Below, piece by piece: positions 7,216 to 13,107 of a DNA stretch of 13,107 nucleotides (the first letter of the stretch is position 1; every line of letters starts with the position of its first letter). The stretch spans positions 1-13,107 of the forward strand of contig JAZNEI010000033.1 of assembly GCA_045588485.1 (NCBI GenBank). Reading direction: 5' to 3'. This DNA is from HGM04593 sp045588485. GTDB lineage: Bacteria > Bacteroidota > Bacteroidia > Bacteroidales > Bacteroidaceae. The notes below the pieces were generated by a model. That model was not told where the DNA came from, made no database searches, and saw only the letters and a list, made by a program, of their open reading frames with translations. The translations under genes and the position numbers were made by a program.

Positions 7216-8328
7216 TTATAATTCGTTCTCTTTCATACGCTCGGCATTCTCGGCTACTATAAGATGGTCTATGCAATCTTGGATGTCACCGTTTACAAAT
7301 GCCTGAAGGTTGTATATCGTGTAGTTTATGCGATGGTCGGTGATGCGCCCTTGCGGATAGTTGTAGGTGCGTATCTTTGCCGAACGGTCGCCTGTCGATA
7401 CCATTGTCTTTCTTTTGCTTGCAATGTCATCGGCATAACGCTGATGTTCGCGGTCGTATATCATGGTGCGCAGACGCGCAAGGGCGCGTTCCTTGTTCTT
7501 GGGTTGGTCGCGTGTCTCGGTACATTCGATAAGTATCTCCTCGACCTGACCTGTCTCGGGGTTCAGCCATGGATAGCGCAGGCGCACTCCCGACTCGACT
7601 TTGTTTACATTCTGTCCGCCGGCACCGCTTGAACGGAACGTATCCCATTTTATTGCACTCTCGGTAATTTCGACATCAAAAGGCTCGGCTTCGGGAAGCA
7701 CTGCCACCGATGCAGCCGAGGTGTGTACACGTCCCTGTGTCTCGGTTGCCGGAACACGTTGTACACGATGAACTCCCGACTCGTATTTTAATGTGCCGTA
7801 GACCTTTTCGCCCGATACGGTGCATATTATCTCTTTGTAACCTCCTGATGTTCCCTCGGTGAAACTCGATACTTCCATGCGCCAGCCTTTACTCTCGCAA
7901 TATTTCGTGTACATACGGTAAAGGTCGCCTGCAAATATGGCGGCTTCGTCGCCACCTGTTCCACCGCGAATCTCGAGGATTGCATTTCGGTCGTCCTGCG
8001 GGTCACCGGGGATGAGCAATAGCTTTATCTCCTCTTCGATTGCAGGGATTGCTGTCGAGCAGTTATCGAGTTCTTCGCGTGCCATTTCGCGCAGTTCGTT
8101 ATCGCTCTCGTTGGCAAGAAGGTCTTTTGCCTCGCTTTGCGATTGCAACAGTTGCATATAACGCTTGCGAGCATCCATAATCTGCTCTAATTCGCGATAC
8201 TCCTTGTTCAGCTTAACATAACGTTTCATATCGGCTACCACAGCCGGGTCGGTAATCAGTAACGCAACCTCTTGGAAACGTGCCTCAAGGTCGTTTAGTT
8301 TGTTAAGTATGTTATTGTTATCGGCCAT
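7216..8328 (-). CDS. prfA: Peptide chain release factor 1
   Basis: RF1 recognises UAA and UAG stop codons in the ribosomal A site and triggers peptide release. The 370-residue protein carries the RF1-specific tripeptide PAT at 193-195 (HRVQRVPATETQGRVHTS); RF2 would have SPF. It has the catalytic GGQ at 237-239 in RSSGAGGQNVNKVES, the site usually methylated on Gln by PrmC. The N-terminal helical domain (1-105), the GGTGGDEAAIFAGDLYRMY segment (122-140) and the C-terminal DHRINYTIYNL part are typical. There is no programmed frameshift. It lies 61 bp after purM and 27 bp before pyrF on the same strand. Assignment to RF1 is secure from PAT. Confidence 0.97.
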   Translation of the reverse strand: MADNNNILNKLNDLEARFQEVALLITDPAVVADMKRYVKLNKEYRELEQIMDARKRYMQLLQSQSEAKDLLANESDNELREMAREELDNCSTAIPAIEEEIKLLLIPGDPQDDRNAILEIRGGTGGDEAAIFAGDLYRMYTKYCESKGWRMEVSSFTEGTSGGYKEIICTVSGEKVYGTLKYESGVHRVQRVPATETQGRVHTSAASVAVLPEAEPFDVEITESAIKWDTFRSSGAGGQNVNKVESGVRLRYPWLNPETGQVEEILIECTETRDQPKNKERALARLRTMIYDREHQRYADDIASKRKTMVSTGDRSAKIRTYNYPQGRITDHRINYTIYNLQAFVNGDIQDCIDHLIVAENAERMKENEL

Positions 8329-8389
8329 TATATGTCTCTCATACGGTTTCTTAATTGGTTACAATGGAAAGTTGTATCTGCATTTAAAG

Positions 8390-9556
8390 TTAGTAGACAA
8401 ACTCGCCGAATTCACTACGTATGATAAGCTCGTTGTGGTCGCATTCCTCGACACGTCCTACAATCTGTGCCTCAACGCCAAAGCTCTTGCTTATCTCAAT
8501 AACCTCCTGTGCATGCTCGGGGCTTAGATAAACCTCTAAACGATGTCCCATATTGAAAACTTTGTACATCTCGGCCCAATCGGTTCCACTCTGCTCCTTG
8601 ATGGTTCTGAACAGGGGAGGAATGGGGAAGAGGTTGTCTTTTATCACTCGCTTGTTCTGGACAAAGTGCATAACTTTGGTTTGTGCACCGCCCGAGCAGT
8701 GTACCATACCGTGAATCTCGGGACGCAGTGCATCGAGCAGTTTTTTCACTATGGGTGCGTATGTACGTGTAGGCGAAAGTACCAATTTTCCTGCATCAAG
8801 AGGCGAGCCTTCGACCTTGTCGGTAAGCTCGAGACCACCCGAATATATCAACTCTTGAGGAACGCCTCCGTCGAAGCTCTCGGGATATTTTTCGGCAAGA
8901 TATTTGCCGAATACATCGTGACGGGCCGAGGTCAGTCCGTTGCTGCCCATTCCGCCGTTGTACTCTTTCTCGTATGTTGCCTGTCCGTATGATGCAAGAC
9001 CTACAATCACGTCGCCTGCGGCAATGTTGGCATTGTCTATTACATCGCTGCGCTTCATTCTGCAAGTAACTGTGCTGTCGACAATTATAGTGCGCACGAG
9101 GTCGCCTACATCAGCAGTTTCGCCTCCTGTTGCATATACGCCTACACCCATTTCGCGAAGCTCGGCAAGCAGTTCGTCGGTTCCGTTTATTATCGCCGAA
9201 ATCACCTCTCCGGGAACAAGCAGTTTGTTACGTCCTATGGTAGATGAAACGAGAATATTATCGGTTGCACCTACGCACAGCAGGTCGTCTATGTTCATAA
9301 TAAGTGCGTCCTGTGCAATTCCTTTCCACACCGAAAGGTCGCCTGTCTCTTTCCAATAGAGATAGGCCAATGACGATTTTGTGCCTGCGCCGTCGGCATG
9401 CATAATGTTGCAATAGTCGGGGTCACCACCCAGAATATCGGGTATTATTTTACAAAAAGCCTTGGGGTACAATCCTTTGTCTATGTTCTTAATAGCATTG
9501 TGTACATCCTCTTTTGATGCCGAAACTCCACGCATCATATAACGCTGGTCGCTCAT
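8390..9556 (-). CDS. purM: Phosphoribosylformylglycinamidine cyclo-ligase (AIR synthetase)
   Basis: PurM closes the imidazole ring of purines, converting FGAM to AIR with ATP. The 388-residue protein is longer than the roughly 345-residue E. coli enzyme and has the divergent sequence of the Bacteroidota form. It opens MRGVSASKEDVHNAIKNIDKG. The nucleotide and substrate-binding segments are HADGAGTKSSLAYLYW (54-69), DALIMNIDDLLCVGATDN (83-100), TGGETADVGD, and GMVHCSGGAQTKVMHF. These correspond to the AIR synthase N- and C-terminal domains, and NMGHRLEVY near the end matches the family's NMG motif. Start at 9556 is chosen from this N-terminus; its leader is A-rich (AAAAAA before ATG). It has its own promoter candidate upstream and is probably followed by prfA and pyrF in one transcript. 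Confidence 0.93.
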   Translation of the reverse strand: MSDQRYMMRGVSASKEDVHNAIKNIDKGLYPKAFCKIIPDILGGDPDYCNIMHADGAGTKSSLAYLYWKETGDLSVWKGIAQDALIMNIDDLLCVGATDNILVSSTIGRNKLLVPGEVISAIINGTDELLAELREMGVGVYATGGETADVGDLVRTIIVDSTVTCRMKRSDVIDNANIAAGDVIVGLASYGQATYEKEYNGGMGSNGLTSARHDVFGKYLAEKYPESFDGGVPQELIYSGGLELTDKVEGSPLDAGKLVLSPTRTYAPIVKKLLDALRPEIHGMVHCSGGAQTKVMHFVQNKRVIKDNLFPIPPLFRTIKEQSGTDWAEMYKVFNMGHRLEVYLSPEHAQEVIEISKSFGVEAQIVGRVEECDHNELIIRSEFGEFVY

Positions 9557-9608
9557 TTTTTTGTCTGTTTTATGAGTTTATACCTTAGTAATTTTATATA
9601 TTATCGTG

Positions 9609-9640
9609 CGAAGATAACACAATCAAACTGAAAAGGCAAA
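9609..9640 (-). promoter_or_regulatory. purM promoter: TTTG-N20-TATCTTCG
   Basis: On the - strand TTTG (complement of 9637-9640) is followed after exactly 20 bp by TATCTTCG (complement of 9609-9616) and then C. This fits the Bacteroidota -33/-7 arrangement with one mismatch in the -7 box. It lies 52 bp upstream of the purM ATG. The -33 box is inside the left arm of the 9631-9674 hairpin. Confidence 0.65.
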
Positions 9641-9677
9641 CAAACGGCGATTTTTTGCCGTTTGTTTGCCTTTTTTT
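9631..9677. terminator. 18-bp perfect hairpin with flanking A/T runs, possibly bidirectional terminator
   Basis: Arms 9631-9648 and 9657-9674 are perfect complements over 18 bp, around an 8-nt T-rich loop; the core is GGCAAACAAACGGC. On the + strand the stem runs into seven T (9671-9677). On the - strand it runs into four T and then CAG. It lies 61 bp downstream of the - strand glutaredoxin-like gene, whose transcript it would end. No + strand gene precedes it in this window. It overlaps the -33 box of purM. Confidence 0.8.
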
Positions 9678-9737
9678 GTTCTTTTCATCTTTAACCGTTC
9701 ATATTACTTTAAAGACGAACAGTATATTATATGTAAA

Positions 9738-9998
9738 TTATTTTAATGCCGCGTCGAGTATCTCTTTCACCTCATCTTTCTTAATTCCTCCTTCGTGAAC
9801 TTTCCGACCGTCTATATAAAATGTAGGCACATAATAATAGTCGAAGGTATCGGCAAAATCGGGCTGTAAGGTCTCTTCAACAAGCACCGTGGGTATATTA
9901 TCGTACTCGGAATTCTCTCTTTTGAGTTCCTCGATATAAGCAAATGCACGTTTACAGAAAGGGCATCGCTCTTGATAAAAAATCATCAGTTTTTTCAT
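9738..9998 (-). CDS. Small glutaredoxin/thioredoxin-fold protein (CPFC)
   Basis: This 86-residue protein has one compact thioredoxin-like domain. The redox motif C12-P-F-C15 follows the first strand (KKLMIFYQERCPFCKRA). The cis-proline is in YYYVPTFYIDG (about residues 54-64), followed by a Gly-Gly turn (HEGGIKKDEV) and a terminal helix. CPFC with a following KRA and a short length favour a glutaredoxin-like disulfide reductase over a classic CGPC thioredoxin. The expected GSH-binding TGGxT-type motif is not seen, so the electron donor is uncertain. There is no signal peptide, so it acts in the cytosol. It is monocistronic: a hairpin terminator follows and a promoter candidate lies about 120 bp upstream. 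The start is the only ATG that keeps the first beta strand. Confidence 0.85.
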   Translation of the reverse strand: MKKLMIFYQERCPFCKRAFAYIEELKRENSEYDNIPTVLVEETLQPDFADTFDYYYVPTFYIDGRKVHEGGIKKDEVKEILDAALK

Positions 9999-10116
9999 AA
10001 TTCAGTTTATTTGTAAAATATTATTATCAAAATAAATCATATAACGAGAGCTGATAAGTAACATTTATAACATCCCATAAAAACAATAATCTTAATATGA
10101 GTTATGATAAATATTA

Positions 10117-10149
10117 CAAAAATAGGCCGTTATCAAATTCATTTTGCAA
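10117..10149 (-). promoter_or_regulatory. Candidate promoter for the glutaredoxin-like gene
   Basis: Read on the - strand, TATTTTTG (complement of 10117-10124) is a full match to TAnnTTTG. A TTG (complement of 10147-10149) lies 22 bp further upstream, slightly beyond the usual spacing. It implies a leader of about 110 nt before the ATG at 9998. The A/T-rich context raises the chance of a random match. Confidence 0.4.
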
Positions 10150-10233
10150 TAATAACAATTCTTTCCAAGAAGAGAGTAAAATTTGCAAAAAACACAATTT
10201 AAATTATCTTAAATAACACAAAAAGCCAAACTA

Positions 10234-11451
10234 TTATAACTTACATATTGATTTTAAAATCATTCGGTTAGCCTTATCAACCGCCACAGTATCCAATGAA
10301 GCCAAATATATTCGTGTTGTCGTTTCCGAATCGTGCCCCATACCTTCGCTGATTACAGATATAGGAACTTTGTTATTTTTTGCAATGCTGGCCCAAGAGT
10401 GTCGGGCAACATATAGTGTGAGAGGAATAGGGAATTTCAATTTGCTGCCTATCATTCTGAGACTGCGGTTTATTTTGTGCGCTGCACGAATATATTGCAT
10501 ACGTTCGTCAACATCTTTCGACTGCCTTATAATGGGCAGAAGATAAACAGAGTCGGACGTTTCGTATTTTTTCACTATCTCTTCCATACATTTTTCCCAT
10601 TTTATCTGAAGTTGTTGACCGGTTTTACGACGACGATAACATAAGAAGCCACTATTCAAATCTTTTTTTCGCAAATAAGCCATATCAACAAATGACATGC
10701 CACGAGTGTAAAATGAAAACAAAAACATATCGCGGGCAAAGTCATATGCACGGTTATTCATAAGGTTCACATTTTTAAGTTGTCTGATATATTTGAGTGA
10801 GACGGCTCGTTTAATTGTTTTGTCAACACCTGTGTATACGTGTTTGAATGGTTTTTTTTGAGTTGTTATTCTTTTTTCGACAGCCCTATTGTAGACAGCA
10901 CGAAGATTACGCATATAGAATGATGAGCTATTTGGAACCAACCCCCTGCTTCTTAGATAGGATTCGTAAGACATTATAATTTCGGCATCAATATCATCAA
11001 ATAATATATCGCAATTTTTTCTGAATTTTTTAAAACTGCGAAGAGTCGCTGTATATGTCTCGGACGTACGTGTCTTACCTAACGCCTTAAGTCTACGTAT
11101 AGTATTTTCCATAAATGAGAACAGATAATTACTCTTGTTTTCTGCTTTAAATTCTGCAACTACATCGTCGACTGTATATTGATTGCCGCTATGTTCTAAC
11201 ATATATATAATTTTTTTAAAAAGCCTCACATCGGATTGAATCTTCTCACTAACTTCGAAAAGGTAGTCTTTTCGACTACAGTTGAACTCGGGCAATATAA
11301 CTTTTGACAAACTATTGTTCCATTCATAAATATAAAGACTATAACCACTCTTATACTGTCGAACGACACAATTGTGAATCAACTGGTAAAAAACAGTACC
11401 TTGACCGCCATCGACCATAGATGGTCGAAACTTAATTTTTATTGTTGTCAT
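10234..11451 (-). CDS. Tyrosine-type site-specific recombinase, Bacteroidales family
   Basis: This lambda-integrase-type recombinase breaks and rejoins DNA through a covalent 3'-phosphotyrosine. Counting from the ATG at 11451 (405 residues), an N-terminal arm-like domain (about 1-95) is followed by a SAM-like core-binding domain (about 110-210) and a catalytic domain (about 215-400). Catalytic residues are R250 in FYTRGMSFVDMAYL, K276 in RRKTGQ, R350-H351 in LYVARHSWAS, H373 in GMGHDS and Y382 in TTRIYLASL. A Tyr replaces the first His of the HxxR motif. FYTRGMSFVD with YVARHSWA is typical of Bacteroidales integrases and the Mpi/Tsr-type DNA invertases. An in-frame ATG at 11502 would add 17 residues (starting MHNHKITIIV). 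I prefer 11451 because MTTIKIKFRP matches how the family usually begins. The gene is visibly more A/T-rich than its neighbours, suggesting transfer. Natural target unknown. Confidence 0.93.
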   Translation of the reverse strand: MTTIKIKFRPSMVDGGQGTVFYQLIHNCVVRQYKSGYSLYIYEWNNSLSKVILPEFNCSRKDYLFEVSEKIQSDVRLFKKIIYMLEHSGNQYTVDDVVAEFKAENKSNYLFSFMENTIRRLKALGKTRTSETYTATLRSFKKFRKNCDILFDDIDAEIIMSYESYLRSRGLVPNSSSFYMRNLRAVYNRAVEKRITTQKKPFKHVYTGVDKTIKRAVSLKYIRQLKNVNLMNNRAYDFARDMFLFSFYTRGMSFVDMAYLRKKDLNSGFLCYRRRKTGQQLQIKWEKCMEEIVKKYETSDSVYLLPIIRQSKDVDERMQYIRAAHKINRSLRMIGSKLKFPIPLTLYVARHSWASIAKNNKVPISVISEGMGHDSETTTRIYLASLDTVAVDKANRMILKSICKL

Positions 11452-11508
11452 GTTAGAATTAATATTTTGGGTTACTATTATGGTTATCTTATGATTGTGC
11501 AACTCTAC

Positions 11509-11554
11509 GTGAGGAATATTTCATTACAATGATTATCGTGCTAATAGTCCTCAC
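11509..11554. repeat. 12-bp imperfect inverted repeat upstream of the recombinase
   Basis: GTGAGGAATATT (11509-11520) and AATAGTCCTCAC (11543-11554) are complementary at 11 of 12 positions, with 22 bp between them. The repeat lies about 58 bp upstream of the preferred recombinase start, in the divergent gap with the histidine phosphatase gene. It could be an operator, a recombinase-binding site or an RNA hairpin; the sequence does not decide between these. Confidence 0.6.
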
Positions 11555-11629
11555 CCAAGGCTTTTATTTTCGAGACGACAAAAACAGAAAAATTAATTGA
11601 AAAAGAATAATTTATTTAATCAATATCTT

Positions 11630-11637
11630 TATATTTG
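11630..11637 (+). promoter_or_regulatory. Bacteroidota -7 element for the histidine phosphatase-nth unit
   Basis: TATATTTG followed by CAG is an exact match to TAnnTTTG. No TTG sits at the normal -33 distance; the closest, at 11597-11599, is 30 bp upstream. Initiation just downstream would give an A/T-rich leader of about 100 nt before the ATG at 11748. Confidence 0.5.
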
Positions 11638-11747
11638 CAGTAATAATTATTTAGAGTTATACATAGGGAAAATACAACAAAATTTACAGCAAAAAACCGA
11701 TTAAAAAATCTATTATAATATAAATTTTCAGAAATATAGTATTCGAA

Positions 11748-12248
11748 ATGAGCACGACAATATATTTGATAAGACACGGAGAGACCGAAGAAAACGCACG
11801 TGGAGTATTTCAGGGACAGACACCGGGAACACTATCGCAATTGGGTAAAGAACAAGCTATGGCAGCACGTCCGGCTGTTGCAGCATTAGTATTTGATGCA
11901 GTTCTGTGCAGCGACCTTAAGCGCTGTCTTGATACTGCAAATATCATTCTCGAAGGAATTGATTGTGAGATTATTAAAGAGCCACTTCTGCGCGAAAGAG
12001 ATTTAGGCAATCTTGCAGGAACCCCCATAAAAGGTGCAACACTAAATGAGACTGTAGAGACCGAGGAGTCGATGAAGATACGTGCACGCAAATTCATCGA
12101 AAAAGTGCAGCAAGAGTACCCGAATAAGAAAATTCTTGCATTCAGCCACGGATTCCTTACTCGAATTATGGAGGCCGAGATAAAAGGGGTAACTCACCGC
12201 GATGTTACATTGATGGATAACTGCGAAATAAGGGAATTTATCGTGTAA
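11748..12248 (+). CDS. Short histidine phosphatase (phosphoglycerate mutase-like)
   Basis: This is a branch-1 histidine phosphatase superfamily protein, cytosolic, 166 residues. The phosphorylated His is H10 in LIRHGETEEN, with R9. The second Arg is R59 in LCSDLKRCLDTA, the acid is probably E83 in LLRERDLG, and the second His is H134 in AFSHGFLTR. All catalytic residues are present. At 166 residues it is shorter than the roughly 200-residue GpmB/CobC/PhoE-type members, with a reduced cap between about 85 and 110 (LGNLAGTPIKG). Cap reduction makes the substrate hard to guess, so it could act on phosphosugars, nucleotides or other phosphoesters. The stop overlaps the nth start by one base (TAATG), indicating translational coupling. 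An exact -7 box lies about 110 bp upstream. The start is the family-typical MSTTIYLIRHGE. Confidence 0.92.
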   Translation: MSTTIYLIRHGETEENARGVFQGQTPGTLSQLGKEQAMAARPAVAALVFDAVLCSDLKRCLDTANIILEGIDCEIIKEPLLRERDLGNLAGTPIKGATLNETVETEESMKIRARKFIEKVQQEYPNKKILAFSHGFLTRIMEAEIKGVTHRDVTLMDNCEIREFIV

Positions 12249-12898
12249 TGAAAAAAAGCGAGCTATATAAGAAAGCGATAGAGTATTTCGAGGCTGCAAT
12301 GCCTGTGGCCGAGACAGAATTGAACTACACTACCCCATTCGAGCTTCTTGTGGCGGTGATTCTCTCGGCACAATGCACCGATAAACGTGTGAATATGGTA
12401 ACACCCGACCTATTCTGCCGCTACCCCGATGCAAACGAGCTGTCGCAAGCGCACCCCGACGAGGTATTCAATTATATAAAAAGCGTATCGTACCCCAATA
12501 ATAAAGCCAAGCACCTTGTTGGGATGGCACAAAAGCTATGCAACGACTTTGGCGGCGAGGTACCCGACACACTCGAAGAGCTTGTAACGCTGCCCGGTGT
12601 TGGACGTAAGACTGCAAATGTAATACAGTCGGTAGTATGGGGGAAAAGTGCTATGGCTGTCGACACACATGTTTTCCGTGTAAGTCATCGTATAGGGCTT
12701 GTTCCCAAGCGCTGCACTACCCCTTATAGTGTAGAGATGGAGCTTATGAAATATATCCCTAACGATATTGTACCAAAGGCACACCATTGGCTTATACTGC
12801 ACGGACGTTACGTTTGCAAGGCACGTACACCCGAATGCGACAAATGTGGTTTGACAAATATTTGCAAAGAGTACCAAAAACGTAATAAAGCAAAGTAA
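12248..12898 (+). CDS. nth: Endonuclease III (DNA glycosylase/AP lyase)
   Basis: Nth removes oxidised pyrimidines and cleaves the abasic site in base excision repair. The 216-residue protein has the HhH motif LPGVGRKTANVI (115-126) with catalytic Lys K121. Catalytic Asp D139 is in AVDTHVFRVSHRIGL. The [4Fe-4S] loop is C190-x6-C197-x2-C200-x5-C206 (VCKARTPECDKCGLTNICK), the exact endonuclease III spacing. The N-terminal LLVAVILSAQCTDKRVN (33-49) is also typical and includes the Gln and Cys of the DNA-binding pocket. Length matches the E. coli enzyme (211). MutY is excluded because there is no C-terminal NUDIX-like domain. The ATG at 12248 overlaps the previous stop, so it is probably co-translated with the phosphatase. 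The downstream 209 bp lack a strong terminator. Confidence 0.97.
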   Translation: MKKSELYKKAIEYFEAAMPVAETELNYTTPFELLVAVILSAQCTDKRVNMVTPDLFCRYPDANELSQAHPDEVFNYIKSVSYPNNKAKHLVGMAQKLCNDFGGEVPDTLEELVTLPGVGRKTANVIQSVVWGKSAMAVDTHVFRVSHRIGLVPKRCTTPYSVEMELMKYIPNDIVPKAHHWLILHGRYVCKARTPECDKCGLTNICKEYQKRNKAK

Positions 12899-12903
12899 AC
12901 CTA

Positions 12904-13015
12904 CCCGATAACAGTTCTAAAATAAGCTCGAAATAGATTTTGAACAGCTTCTAATGTTTTTTTCCTAAAAAATCGCAGAATTTGCAATTATCTTAGAATT
13001 AAACGGTTATTCGGG
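12904..13015. repeat. Imperfect long inverted repeat after nth
   Basis: The segment 12904-12925 can be aligned to the reverse complement of 12988-13015 with about 20 matching bases. Two gaps, one of 1 and one of 5 bases, both on the right arm, are needed. Outer arms are CCCGA and TCGGG; matching blocks TAAC, GTT, CTAA and ATAA follow. The inside is A/T-rich and contains a T run at 12957-12963. It may be an RNA stem, a degenerate terminator or remnants of element ends. The rest of 12899-13107 shows no open frame longer than about 16 codons. Confidence 0.4.
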
Positions 13016-13107
13016 CTGCATGGAAATTGGGTAACGAGATGGCAACCGTTCCTATTTCAGAGTTCTTTATTGTTTTGCATCAATGACATAACTCCTGATA
13101 CACAAAG

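Noticed and set aside
9999..10233. Attachment site or invertible promoter flanks between the glutaredoxin-like and recombinase genes
   Set aside because: I found no repeat longer than a few A/T-rich bases shared, in either orientation, with the gap on the other side of the recombinase.
11452..11502. 17-residue N-terminal extension of the recombinase from the ATG at 11502
   Set aside because: The extension has no similarity to the usual family start, while the protein from 11451 begins in the family manner. It remains possible, since this phylum lacks a ribosome-binding signal to decide.
12914..12963. Terminator for nth: GTTC-T-AAAAT / ATTTTGAAC hairpin with a T run 11 bp later
   Set aside because: The stem is short, A/T-rich and bulged, and the T run is too distant to make a standard intrinsic terminator.
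1..13107. tRNA, rRNA or CRISPR array
   Set aside because: Reading both strands showed no cloverleaf ending, no rRNA-like conserved stretch and no evenly spaced direct repeats.

Overview
The window looks like chromosomal DNA from a member of the Bacteroidota, most likely order Bacteroidales. Three things point there. Lipid A gene lpxC is fused in frame to fabZ, a fusion characteristic of this phylum. Several genes are preceded by matches to the Bacteroidota promoter (-33 TTTG / -7 TAnnTTTG), and start codons have A/T-rich leaders instead of Shine-Dalgarno sequences. The tyrosine recombinase also belongs to the Bacteroidales-type family. I cannot name a genus.

Layout. Positions 1-217 hold the C-terminal end of an unrecognised gene on the + strand, followed by a strong intrinsic terminator (269-302). 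Positions 410-1336 hold a TIGR01212/YhcC-type radical SAM gene on the + strand, which meets the end of miaA tail to tail with only 2 bp between stop codons. From 9556 down to 1339 eight genes run co-directionally on the - strand: purM, prfA, pyrF, then (after a 161-bp gap with its own promoter candidate) lpxD, lpxC-fabZ, lpxA, a pRiA4b ORF-3-like acidic protein gene, and miaA. Upstream of purM on the same strand are a small CPFC glutaredoxin/thioredoxin-fold gene and, further right, an orphan tyrosine recombinase. The recombinase lies in visibly more A/T-rich DNA. Divergent from it on the + strand is a two-gene unit whose stop and start overlap: a short histidine phosphatase and endonuclease III (nth). 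The last 209 bp contain no gene that I can support but do hold an imperfect long inverted repeat.

How the genes fit together. purM and pyrF act in purine and pyrimidine nucleotide synthesis and prfA in translation termination, a housekeeping cluster. lpxD, lpxC-fabZ and lpxA encode the first three enzymes of the Raetz lipid A pathway plus the FabZ dehydratase, which competes for the same 3-hydroxyacyl-ACP pool; lpxB is not in the window. miaA modifies tRNA. The 11451-10234 recombinase resembles the enzymes that invert promoters or integrate elements in Bacteroidales, but no clear invertible segment or att pair is visible here.

Most of the window is ordinary core genome. The points most worth a second look are the purM promoter built partly into a hairpin, the orphan recombinase with an inverted repeat upstream of it, the uncharacterised acidic protein inside the lipid A run, and the imperfect inverted repeat after nth. 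I see no convincing new multi-gene system.
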